A stretch of 64,000 bases of DNA from Xaviernesmea rhizosphaerae. GTDB taxonomy: Bacteria; Pseudomonadota; Alphaproteobacteria; Rhizobiales; Rhizobiaceae. Below the pieces are notes generated by a model. The model was not told the DNA's origin. It did no database searches and was given only the letters and a program-made list of their open reading frames with translations. The DNA lies in the NCBI RefSeq assembly GCF_001938945.1, contig NZ_MKIO01000024.1:186001-250000 (forward strand), written 5' to 3'. The position numbers were made by a program, and so were the translations under genes. Each line of letters begins with the position of its first letter. Positions within the stretch are counted from its first letter, which is position 1. Positions 30,574 through 38,033 of this stretch are shown here, piece by piece.

Positions 30574-31713
30574 ATGATCGGCACCCTCAATCGACGGCAG
30601 AGCCGCGGCCTTGCGCGCAGGCTGACCCCGCCCGAGGCCGAGCGCGTGGCGGCAGGAGCCGCCGACGCGGTGGATGCCTGGCTGCTCCTCCTCGCCCGTC
30701 TGGCGGCGCTCGGGCCTCTGGTGCTTCTGGGCATGCTGGTCTTCGTGCTCGCCATTGCCGGAGCGGCCCGGGCCGGTGATTGCGGCGGCGCCGATCTGAT
30801 GGAGCGCTGGCAGGCCACGGCTCCGGACAGGATCGCGGCCATAAAGGCCGAAGCCGCGCGCGTGCCTAACAGCCACGGCACCTTCTGGAAGATCACCAGG
30901 GACGGGGCGGCACCCTCCTATCTGCTCGGCACCATGCACGTCTCCGATCCGCGCGTGCTGGCCATGCCCAAGGGCGCGGCGGAGGCCTTTCAGCAGGCCA
31001 AGACGGTGGTGGTCGAATCCGATGAGATCGCCGATGACCGCAAGGCCGCGGTGGCGCTGATGGCCCGTCCGGAGCTGACCATGCTCGATGACGGCAAGAC
31101 CATCAACGACTATCTGATGCCGCAGGATCAGGCTCGGCTGCGCGATGGGCTGGCCGCGCGCGGCCTCTCGCTCGATCTCGTGTCGCGGATGCGGCCCTGG
31201 ATGCTGGCGAGCTTCGTGGCACTTCCGCCTTGTGAATTGCAGCGCAAGGCGGCGGGGGAGGCCTTTCTCGACAAACAACTGGCCGACCGCGCCTTGGCGG
31301 AGGGCAAGGCGCTGAAGGGGCTGGAAACCCTGGCCGAGCAGGTCGAGGCCATGAACAGCCTGCCGGTCGCCTTTCACCTCAAGGCACTGCTGGAAACCCT
31401 CGCCATGGGCGATAAGGCCCAGGATGTGCTGCGCACCACCACGGATCTCTATCTCTCGGGCGCCATCGGCATGATCCTGCCGATGATGGAGGCGGCGGGC
31501 GCTGACGCCGGACAGGCCGATGACAAAGGGGCCAGCGCCGACTTCGAGAAACGAATCATCCTCGACCGCAATCAGGTGATGGCGACCCGGGCCGCGCCGA
31601 TGCTGGCGGATGGCGGCGTGTTCATGGCGGTGGGCGCCCTGCATCTGCCGGGGGAGGGCGGCGTGATCGCGCTTTTGCGGCAGAAGGGCTTCGAGATCAC
31701 CCCCGTGGAGTGA
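30574..31713 (+). CDS. TraB/GumN family protein
   Basis: A 379-residue protein with an N-terminal membrane segment at about residues 40-65 (LLLLARLAALGPLVLLGMLVF), so anchored or exported. Family motifs are SYLLGTMHVSD near the start of the domain and a GALHLPGEGG block near the end; these carry conserved His and Glu residues seen in TraB/PrgY/GumN (Tiki-like) proteins, thought to be metal-dependent proteases. Its substrate is unknown. The first 40 residues are polar and vary in homologues. It is in the same direction as xerC, 197 bases apart. Confidence 0.85.
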   Translation: MIGTLNRRQSRGLARRLTPPEAERVAAGAADAVDAWLLLLARLAALGPLVLLGMLVFVLAIAGAARAGDCGGADLMERWQATAPDRIAAIKAEAARVPNSHGTFWKITRDGAAPSYLLGTMHVSDPRVLAMPKGAAEAFQQAKTVVVESDEIADDRKAAVALMARPELTMLDDGKTINDYLMPQDQARLRDGLAARGLSLDLVSRMRPWMLASFVALPPCELQRKAAGEAFLDKQLADRALAEGKALKGLETLAEQVEAMNSLPVAFHLKALLETLAMGDKAQDVLRTTTDLYLSGAIGMILPMMEAAGADAGQADDKGASADFEKRIILDRNQVMATRAAPMLADGGVFMAVGALHLPGEGGVIALLRQKGFEITPVE

Positions 31714-31725
31714 CCAGGACTTCCT

Positions 31726-32235
31726 TCAACGCTTGCCTTCCGAGCCTGCCGCACGATAGGGACGGGCGCCCTGCGGCTGCAGCTGCCGCAGGCTTGCCGG
31801 GACGATCAACCGGTGAAAGGGGCCGACGGCGGCCAGATAGGCCCGGCCGAACAGGTTGTGACGCTTGACCAGCGTGGTCACGCCCAGAAGCGTGCCGGTC
31901 CCGCTTTGCCTTATGTCCACGACGATGCGGAAATCGAGATGCCGGTCGTTGAAACCGAGCACGCAGCGCTCCGGCCTCTCTTCCAGGATGGGAAAGCCGC
32001 CCGCCTCGTCCCCCGCCTTCATTGCCACGCCGCGAAGACCCGCCAGCCGCACGAGCCCGTTGCGCAGCTGCATCAGCCACCCGGCCCAGGCGGGCGGATT
32101 GGCCAGGATGAGGCGCGCGGCCTCGCCTGCGCTCAGGCCGCCATCCTCGAGCCGCATCTCGTAGCGGTCGAACCAGTCGGCATCGGGCAGAGGGTTCAGT
32201 GCCGCGGCAGGGGCAGCGGCAGAGACAAGATCCAT
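31726..32235 (-). CDS. DUF2867-like protein
   Basis: A 169-residue soluble protein of unknown function, with no signal peptide or membrane helix. The LPDADWFDRYEM start, the GFPILEERPERCVLGFNDRHLDFR middle, and the VVDIRQSGTGTLLGVTTLVKRHNLFGRAYLAAVGPFHRLIVPASLRQL end resemble DUF2867 proteins. It converges on the TraB-family gene with a 12-base gap. Its upstream region contains RIME-like copy 4, so any promoter must lie in the 78 bases between them or inside the repeat. Confidence 0.7.
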   Translation of the reverse strand: MDLVSAAAPAAALNPLPDADWFDRYEMRLEDGGLSAGEAARLILANPPAWAGWLMQLRNGLVRLAGLRGVAMKAGDEAGGFPILEERPERCVLGFNDRHLDFRIVVDIRQSGTGTLLGVTTLVKRHNLFGRAYLAAVGPFHRLIVPASLRQLQPQGARPYRAAGSEGKR

Positions 32236-32313
32236 GGACGGCGCTCCAGCTTTCGTGCGCGCATCCTTCCCCTATTTCAGCACGGCCGGAAGCAGGCGAA
32301 ATGTCGCGCCCCA

Positions 32314-32414
32314 GAGCATCGGACTGAAAATTGTACGCAGTTCGCTGCTCTAGGCTTTTGTTTCTGCATCGGATTTATCCGAAAACCGGTTTCCACTTTT
32401 CGGACCGATGCTCT
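32314..32414 (+). repeat. RIME-like repeat, copy 4
   Basis: Copy with GAGCATCGGACTGAAAA at the left and TTTCGGACCGATGCTCT at the right. Its left palindrome has changes (GCAGTTCGCTGCTCT). Its right end overlaps the stop codon of the cytochrome b561 gene. Confidence 0.85.
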
Positions 32415-32904
32415 AACCGCGCGTCATGCGCGCCAGAACATTGCTCTTCCAGAGGAACTGATGGGCCAGCGCGCCGGCGATGTGGGCGGCGATCAGCGCC
32501 CAGAGAGCCAGCTTCATCGGCCCGCCATGCAGGAAGCCGGCAGCCTCAACGCCGAAATAATAGCGGGCTATGCCTGACAGCGGCATGGCGAAGAACAGGA
32601 AGTAGAGCAGGCCATGCGTCGCCTTCGCCACCAGGCGCAGGATCGGGGGCTCGTCGGCCGGCGGCTGCGGCGCGCCCTGCACGAGGCGCAGCGCGAGCCG
32701 ACACAGGGCGAGCACCAGGATGGCAATGCCGACATAAGCGTGGATATTAGCCGAGCCGACATCATCAGGCGTCACCGGCTGGCCATGGCGCATGAGGCGC
32801 GCCCAATGCTCCATGCCGTCGGAAAAAATCAGGTTGAAGAAGATCAGCAGCGCCATGAGCCAGTGAAGGACGCGCTGGGGCAGGGAATAGGCGGTCGGGT
32901 GCAT
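32413..32904 (-). CDS. Cytochrome b561 family membrane protein
   Basis: Di-heme inner-membrane cytochrome of 163 residues, started at the ATG at 32904. An ATG at 32928 adds 8 residues and is a possible alternative. It has four hydrophobic helices with His residues at the expected heme positions (QRVLHWLMALLIF, NIHAYVGIAILVL, KATHGLLYFLF and HIAGALAHQF). It probably shuttles electrons between quinone and a periplasmic partner. The TAG stop codon reads into the edge of the RIME-like repeat: the T and A come from the repeat's TAGAGCATCGG terminus. Confidence 0.85.
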   Translation of the reverse strand: MHPTAYSLPQRVLHWLMALLIFFNLIFSDGMEHWARLMRHGQPVTPDDVGSANIHAYVGIAILVLALCRLALRLVQGAPQPPADEPPILRLVAKATHGLLYFLFFAMPLSGIARYYFGVEAAGFLHGGPMKLALWALIAAHIAGALAHQFLWKSNVLARMTRG

Positions 32905-33076
32905 GATGCGGATCCTCGTCTGACGCATCGGGCCGATGGCGGACGCCGGCGCGGATGCTTTGCGGTCCCGCCTAAAAGAGAGCGCCCCGCCTGCAATCGC
33001 AAGCGGGGCGCGTGGAGACATCGGATTTTCATCGCCCGGGCTGACAGGCGGCGGACAGCCGCCGGTCAGGGATTTG

Positions 33077-34480
33077 TCACATATGGATCGGCTTGAAGAA
33101 GGTGGCGAGCGCGGCTTCCTTCACGGCTTCCGACATGGTCGGATGCGCATGGCAGGTGCGGCCGAGATCTTCCGACGAGCCGCCGAATTCCATCACGGTG
33201 GCGATCTCGTGGATCATCTCGCCGGCGCCGAAGCCGATGATATGGCCGCCGAGAATCCGGTCGGTCTCGGCATCGGCCAGGATCTTGACGAAGCCGTCCG
33301 TGGCCAGCATGGCGCGGGCGCGGCCATTGGCGGAGAAGGGGAACTTGCCGGCCTTGTAGGCGATGCCCTGGGCCTTCAGCTCCTCCTCGGTCTTGCCGAC
33401 GGAGGCGACTTCCGGCTGGGTGTAGACCACGCCGGGGATGACGTCATAATTTACATGGCCGTGCTGGCCGGAAAGGATTTCGGCGAGCGCAACGCCTTCG
33501 TCCTCGGCCTTGTGCGCCAGCATCGGGCCCTTGACCACGTCGCCAATGGCGAAGATGCCGGGGACATTGGTCTGGAAGTGCTTGTCGATCTCGATGCGGC
33601 CGCGATTGTCCAGCGCCACGCCGGCTTCCTCCAGGCCGAGGCCGGCCGTGTAGGGCTTGCGGCCGGTGGCGACCAGCACGACATCGGCAGCGATCGTCTG
33701 GGCTTCGCCGCCCTTGACCGGCTCGAAGGTGACGTTGGCGCCGGTTTCGGTGCGCGTGACGCCGGTGACCTTGGCGCCGAGATTGAAGGTCAGGCCCTGC
33801 TTGGCCAGCAGGCGCTGGAACTGCTTGGAGACCTCGCCGTCCATGCCGCCGAGGATCGAATCGAGATATTCGACCACGGTGACCTGCGCGCCGAGACGGG
33901 CCCAGACCGAGCCGAGTTCCAGGCCGATGACGCCACCGCCGACGACGACCATGTGGCCGGGCACCTGCTTCAGCGCAATGCCGCCGGTGGAGGAAACGAT
34001 CACCTCTTCGTCGATCTCGACGGCGACGCCGGGAATGCCGGCGACATCCGAGCCGGTGGCGATGACGATCGCCTTGGCTTCGAGCTCCTGCGTCGCGCCG
34101 TCATCGGCGGTCACGGAAACCTTGCCGGCCGAGACCACGCGGCCGGTGCCCTGGAAGGCGTCGATCTTGTTCTTCTTGAAGAGATAGGCGACGCCGTCGA
34201 CATTCGACTTCACCGTCGCATCCTTGTGCGCCATCATCTTGTCGAGGTTCAGCCTGGCCTCGCCAATCTCGATGCCAAGCCCGTCGAGGTGATGGGCGGC
34301 ATGGTACATTTCCGAGGCGTGCAGCAGCGCCTTGGACGGGATGCAGCCGACATTGAGGCAGGTGCCGCCATAGGTGGTGCGCTTTTCGACGACCGCGACC
34401 TTGAGCCCAAGCTGTGCCGCCTTGACGGCGCAGACATAGCCGCCGGGGCCGGTGCCGATCACGATGATATCGTAAGCCAT
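33077..34480 (-). CDS. lpdA: Dihydrolipoyl dehydrogenase (E3 of 2-oxoglutarate dehydrogenase)
   Basis: FAD enzyme of 467 residues that reoxidises dihydrolipoyl groups with NAD+. The FAD loop GTGPGG is at residues 9-14, the redox disulfide CLNVGC at Cys41 and Cys46, and the NAD-binding [16 protein letters not shown] is mid-chain. The C-terminal catalytic [14 protein letters not shown] supplies His and Glu to the active site. It lies downstream of the sucA/sucB block, with MAPEG, LysE and SDR genes between, as in S. meliloti. Rhizobia carry several lpd genes; this is the one for the 2-oxoglutarate complex by position. Confidence 0.96.
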   Translation of the reverse strand: MAYDIIVIGTGPGGYVCAVKAAQLGLKVAVVEKRTTYGGTCLNVGCIPSKALLHASEMYHAAHHLDGLGIEIGEARLNLDKMMAHKDATVKSNVDGVAYLFKKNKIDAFQGTGRVVSAGKVSVTADDGATQELEAKAIVIATGSDVAGIPGVAVEIDEEVIVSSTGGIALKQVPGHMVVVGGGVIGLELGSVWARLGAQVTVVEYLDSILGGMDGEVSKQFQRLLAKQGLTFNLGAKVTGVTRTETGANVTFEPVKGGEAQTIAADVVLVATGRKPYTAGLGLEEAGVALDNRGRIEIDKHFQTNVPGIFAIGDVVKGPMLAHKAEDEGVALAEILSGQHGHVNYDVIPGVVYTQPEVASVGKTEEELKAQGIAYKAGKFPFSANGRARAMLATDGFVKILADAETDRILGGHIIGFGAGEMIHEIATVMEFGGSSEDLGRTCHAHPTMSEAVKEAALATFFKPIHM

Positions 34481-34508
34481 TGTTGAAACTTCCCTTGCTT
34501 GGGGCGGC

Positions 34509-35264
34509 CTAGCGGCCGCCGCTGACGTTCATGATGGTGCCCGTGACATAGGAGGCCTCGGGCGAAAGCAGGTAGAGCACGGCGCCGGCCACTTCCTCCG
34601 CCGTTCCCGGGCGCTGCATCGGCACGGTGGGCGCGAGGTCGCGCGCGCGGTCCGGCAGGCCGCCGGAGGCGTGAATGTCGGTATCGATAATGCCCGGACG
34701 AACGCCGTTGACGCGAATGCCTTCCGCCGCGACCTCGCGAGCGAGGCCGATGGTAAACGTGTCGACGGCGCCCTTGGCGGCGGCATAGTCGACATATTGG
34801 CCCGCGCTGCCGAGCACGGCCGCCATGGAGGAAATATTGACGATGGCACCGCCGCGCCCGCCGTGACGGATCGACATGCGCCGGACCGCCTCGGAGGCGC
34901 AGCGGATCTTGCCGATCACATTGATGGCGAACATCCGCTCCAACCGGTCGCGCGACATGTCTTCCACACGGGATGTGCTGTCGACGACGCCGGCATTGTT
35001 GACCAGGCCGTCCAGCCGGCCGAACTGTCGGTCCACGCCCGCAAAGATCGCGGCGATACCCTCTTCCGTGCCGGTATCGCCCTGAACAAGCGCGGCCTTT
35101 CCCCCAGTGGCGGCAATGCTTTGAACGACAGCCTCGGCGGCAGCCACATTGGAGAGGTAGTTCACCATGACCTGCCAGCCACGCGCGGCAGCGCTGCGCG
35201 CGACGGCCGCGCCGATGCCACGGCTGGCGCCGGTGACCAGAAGAACCGGATGATCGTCCGCCAT
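34509..35264 (-). CDS. SDR family NAD(P)-dependent oxidoreductase
   Basis: Classical short-chain dehydrogenase of 251 residues. The cofactor motif TGASRGIG is at residues 11-18, NNAG follows mid-chain, and the catalytic YxxxK is YAAAK in [13 protein letters not shown], with the serine in NISSMAAV. The C-terminus (MNVSGGR) is normal. It resembles glucose/ribitol-type SDRs; the substrate is unknown. It sits 28 bases upstream of lpdA in the same direction, probably cotranscribed. Confidence 0.9.
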   Translation of the reverse strand: MADDHPVLLVTGASRGIGAAVARSAAARGWQVMVNYLSNVAAAEAVVQSIAATGGKAALVQGDTGTEEGIAAIFAGVDRQFGRLDGLVNNAGVVDSTSRVEDMSRDRLERMFAINVIGKIRCASEAVRRMSIRHGGRGGAIVNISSMAAVLGSAGQYVDYAAAKGAVDTFTIGLAREVAAEGIRVNGVRPGIIDTDIHASGGLPDRARDLAPTVPMQRPGTAEEVAGAVLYLLSPEASYVTGTIMNVSGGR

Positions 35265-35302
35265 CGTGTCTCTCCCTCAGCCTCGCCTATCGAGCCGACA
35301 CA

Positions 35303-35941
35303 TCAATGGGCCTTTTCCATCGCCAGCTTCAGGCCCAAAGCGATGAAGACGGCGCCGCTGGCGCGGTCGATCCAGTGGCTGATGCCGGTGAAGGCGGCGC
35401 GCATGCGCGGCGTGGTCATGAACAGGCTGACGCTGACGAACCAGGCGATCAGCGCCGTGGCCATGATCAGCCCGTAGACGAACTTCACCTCCATCGGTGT
35501 CTGCACGCTGACGACGGTGGAGAAGATCGACAGGAAGAAGAAGACCGGCTTCGGATTGAGCGCATTGGCGGCAAAGCCGAGCAGAAAAGCCTTGGGCGCG
35601 GACTGCGCCCGGGACGGCGCGGCGTGGGCGGCCGGGTCTTCGGCCACGGCCTTCTTCGCCTTCAGCGCCTTGATGCCAATATAGACGAGATAGGCGACGC
35701 CGCACCATTTGACGATGTTGAACAGCGTGATCGACTGGGAAATGATCAGGCCGAGGCCCAGGATCGTATAGCTCACATGGAACATCAGCGCGGTGCCGAT
35801 GCCGAAGCTGGTGATGACGGCCTGGCGGCGCCCATGCAGGATAGCCTGGCGCATGACCATGGCGAGATCGGCGCCCGGCGAGACGATCGCGAAGGAAAAG
35901 ACGGCCATCAGCGAGGCGAATTCGAGAAGGTAGGATGTCAT
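35303..35941 (-). CDS. LysE/RhtB family amino-acid exporter
   Basis: Inner-membrane efflux protein of 212 residues with about six hydrophobic helices. The family signature lies near the N-terminus (SPGADLAMVMRQAILHGRRQAV, close to the G-P-x-x motif of LysE) and a conserved Asn-Pro occurs in NALNPKPVFFF. Such proteins export lysine, homoserine, threonine or related metabolites. It lies 38 bases upstream of the SDR gene. The exported substrate is not known. Confidence 0.9.
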   Translation of the reverse strand: MTSYLLEFASLMAVFSFAIVSPGADLAMVMRQAILHGRRQAVITSFGIGTALMFHVSYTILGLGLIISQSITLFNIVKWCGVAYLVYIGIKALKAKKAVAEDPAAHAAPSRAQSAPKAFLLGFAANALNPKPVFFFLSIFSTVVSVQTPMEVKFVYGLIMATALIAWFVSVSLFMTTPRMRAAFTGISHWIDRASGAVFIALGLKLAMEKAH

Positions 35942-35975
35942 CGATTCCAGGGTCCTGAAGCGCGGCGCCGCCCGA

Positions 35976-36389
35976 TCAGAAGATCAGATGGAAGGCCATG
36001 ATCACCAGGCCCAGCACCGAGCCGAGCCAAGCGAGAGAGCGGATATAGGGGATGCCGAAAAGATAGAGCGGCACATAGGCGATGCGCATCACCAGCCAGA
36101 AGCAACCGCCGTAAAAGCCCCAGTCGGTCGGGTCGCCGGTGAACATCTGCGCCACTGCCAGCGCCACAAAGGCGGGATAGGTCTCGCGGAAGTTCAGTGA
36201 GGCGCGCTCCGCCCGGCCGGCCAGCTTGCCTTCAGGCTTGCGGCCATCGTCACGCGGGCCCGCGTTCCAGGTCGAGCCGAGCTCCCGCGTGGCCAGCATC
36301 GCCTGCAGGCTGATGTGGACGAAGAGCAGCACCACGCTCCAGGCCAGAAGCGCCGGAAAGGGCGAGGCGTCGAACATCATCGGATCCAT
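35976..36389 (-). CDS. MAPEG family membrane protein
   Basis: A 137-residue membrane protein with four helices. It carries AERASLNFRETYPAFVALAVA, the E-R-x-x-x-N-x-x-E pattern of MAPEG proteins (membrane-associated proteins in eicosanoid and glutathione metabolism). Bacterial members are mostly uncharacterised; some bind glutathione. It lies between sucB and the LysE gene on the same strand. A RIME-like repeat sits 20 bases before its start, so its promoter or readthrough must cross that element. Confidence 0.85.
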   Translation of the reverse strand: MDPMMFDASPFPALLAWSVVLLFVHISLQAMLATRELGSTWNAGPRDDGRKPEGKLAGRAERASLNFRETYPAFVALAVAQMFTGDPTDWGFYGGCFWLVMRIAYVPLYLFGIPYIRSLAWLGSVLGLVIMAFHLIF

Positions 36390-36408
36390 GGGTCACTCTC
36401 TCGCCCTA

Positions 36409-36510
36409 GAGCATCAGACTGAAAATCGCATGCAGTCCGATGCTCTAATTTTTTGTTTTTGCATCGGATTTTTCCGAAAACCGGTTCCCACTTTTCGGTC
36501 CGATGCTCTA
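36409..36510 (+). repeat. RIME-like repeat, copy 5
   Basis: Nearly intact copy in the same orientation. It has the left palindrome GAGCATCAGACTG to CAGTCCGATGCTC, the spacer TAATTTTTTGTTTTT, and the right palindrome GCATCGGATTTTTCCG to CTTTTCGGTCCGATGC. It lies between the sucB 3' hairpin and the MAPEG gene. Confidence 0.9.
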
Positions 36511-36568
36511 GAAGGCGGCTCACTTGCGGCGCGGGTGCGCGACAGGCTTTCCAGCGGCAGTCATGCGG

Positions 36569-36598
36569 GGCAGGCCGCAACCGGGGTTGCGGCCTGCC
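36569..36598 (-). terminator. Perfect 13-bp hairpin after sucB
   Basis: GGCAGGCCGCAAC / GTTGCGGCCTGCC with a 4-base loop, 15 bases after the sucB stop. There is no T run on the minus strand, so it is either an inefficient terminator or a 3' stabiliser that separates sucB from the MAPEG gene. Confidence 0.6.
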
Positions 36599-36613
36599 GA
36601 AGAGCGGGATGCC

Positions 36614-37849
36614 TTAGAGATCGAGAACCAGACGCTCCGGATCTTCCAGGCTTTCCTTGACACGGACCAGGAAGGTGACGGCTTCCTTGCCGTCGACGAT
36701 CCGGTGGTCATAGGACAGAGCGAGATACATCATCGGACGGATGACGATCTGGCCGCCGACGACCACGGGGCGATCCTGGATCTTGTGCATGCCGAGAATG
36801 CCCGACTGCGGCGCATTGAGGATCGGCGAGGACATCAGCGAGCCGTAGACGCCGCCATTGGTGATGGTGAAGGTGCCGCCCTGCATGTCGGCCATGGAGA
36901 GCGAGCCGTCGCGGGCCGCCTTGGCGAGACGGCCGAGTTCCTTCTCGACGCCGGCGATCGACAGCTGGTCGGCGTCGCGGATGACCGGTACGACCAGGCC
37001 CTTGTCCGTGCCGACGGCCATGCCGACATGGCAGAAGTTCTTGTAGATGATGTCGGTACCGTCGATCTCGGCGTTGACGGCCGGCAGTTCCTTCAGCGCA
37101 TGGGTGACGGCCTTGGTGAAGAAGCCCATGAAGCCGAGCTTCACGCCATGCTTCTTCTCGAACACGTCCTTGTACTTGGTGCGCAGGTCCATCACGGCCT
37201 TCATGTCCACCTCGTTATAGGTGGTGAGCATGGCGGCGGTGTTCTGGGCGTCCTTGAGACGCTTGGCGATGGTCTGGCGCAGGCGCGTCATCTTTACGCG
37301 CTCTTCGCGCGGCGCATCCTCGGCGGCCGAGGGCGCGCGCGGGGCAGCTTTCGGGGCTTCGGCCGCGGCCGGTGCCGGCTGGCCGATCGTCTTGACGGCG
37401 GCGAGCACGTCGCCCTTCAGCACCTGGCCGCGCTTGCCGGAGCCATCGACATCCGAGGCGGCAAGGTTGTTGTCGGCCAGAAGCTTGGCGGCGGCCGGAG
37501 CCGGCGGCATGGACGAGGCGGCAGGCGCCGGTGCTGCGGCGGGGGCGGCCGGAGCAGGTGCTGCAGGGGCGGCAGCCGGCGCCGGTGCGGCGGCCGGTGC
37601 GCCGGCGGAAGCGCCTTCGGCGATCTGGCCGAGCAGGGCGCCGAGACCGACAGTCTCACCGGCCTGGGCGACGATTTCGGACAAAGTGCCGGAGGCGGGC
37701 GCCGGCACTTCGACGGTCACCTTGTCGGTTTCGAGTTCGAGCAGCGGCTCGTCGGCCTTGACGGTGTCGCCGACCTTCTTGAACCAGGTGCCGACCGTCG
37801 CTTCGCTAACGGATTCGCCAAGGGTAGGGACGCGGATTTCTGTGGCCAT
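36614..37849 (-). CDS. sucB: Dihydrolipoyllysine succinyltransferase (E2 of 2-oxoglutarate dehydrogenase)
   Basis: Core of the 2-oxoglutarate dehydrogenase complex, 411 residues. One lipoyl domain (residues 1-75) has the lipoylated Lys43 in ETDKVTVE. An Ala/Pro-rich linker follows, then an E3-binding domain ([30 protein letters not shown]) and the catalytic domain with the DHRIVDG active-site motif near the C-terminus. The Ala/Pro-rich linker is longer than in E. coli, a normal variation. It follows sucA by 184 bases. Confidence 0.97.
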   Translation of the reverse strand: MATEIRVPTLGESVSEATVGTWFKKVGDTVKADEPLLELETDKVTVEVPAPASGTLSEIVAQAGETVGLGALLGQIAEGASAGAPAAAPAPAAAPAAPAPAAPAAAPAPAASSMPPAPAAAKLLADNNLAASDVDGSGKRGQVLKGDVLAAVKTIGQPAPAAAEAPKAAPRAPSAAEDAPREERVKMTRLRQTIAKRLKDAQNTAAMLTTYNEVDMKAVMDLRTKYKDVFEKKHGVKLGFMGFFTKAVTHALKELPAVNAEIDGTDIIYKNFCHVGMAVGTDKGLVVPVIRDADQLSIAGVEKELGRLAKAARDGSLSMADMQGGTFTITNGGVYGSLMSSPILNAPQSGILGMHKIQDRPVVVGGQIVIRPMMYLALSYDHRIVDGKEAVTFLVRVKESLEDPERLVLDL

Positions 37850-38033
37850 GATGTGAAGTCCTGATGTTGTTCGTGTCTTGCGTGTCGATCGGCACCCTTT
37901 GCGGCGCCGTGTCTCAGGATGAGCAATGCATGCGGCGGATCGCCGCTTCGGCCTTCCTTGCCCTCCGATCCCGCGGCCTCAAAGGCTGGCGGAGAAGGGA
38001 GGGGCAGGAGGCCGAAGCGGCGCCGCGAAAGCG

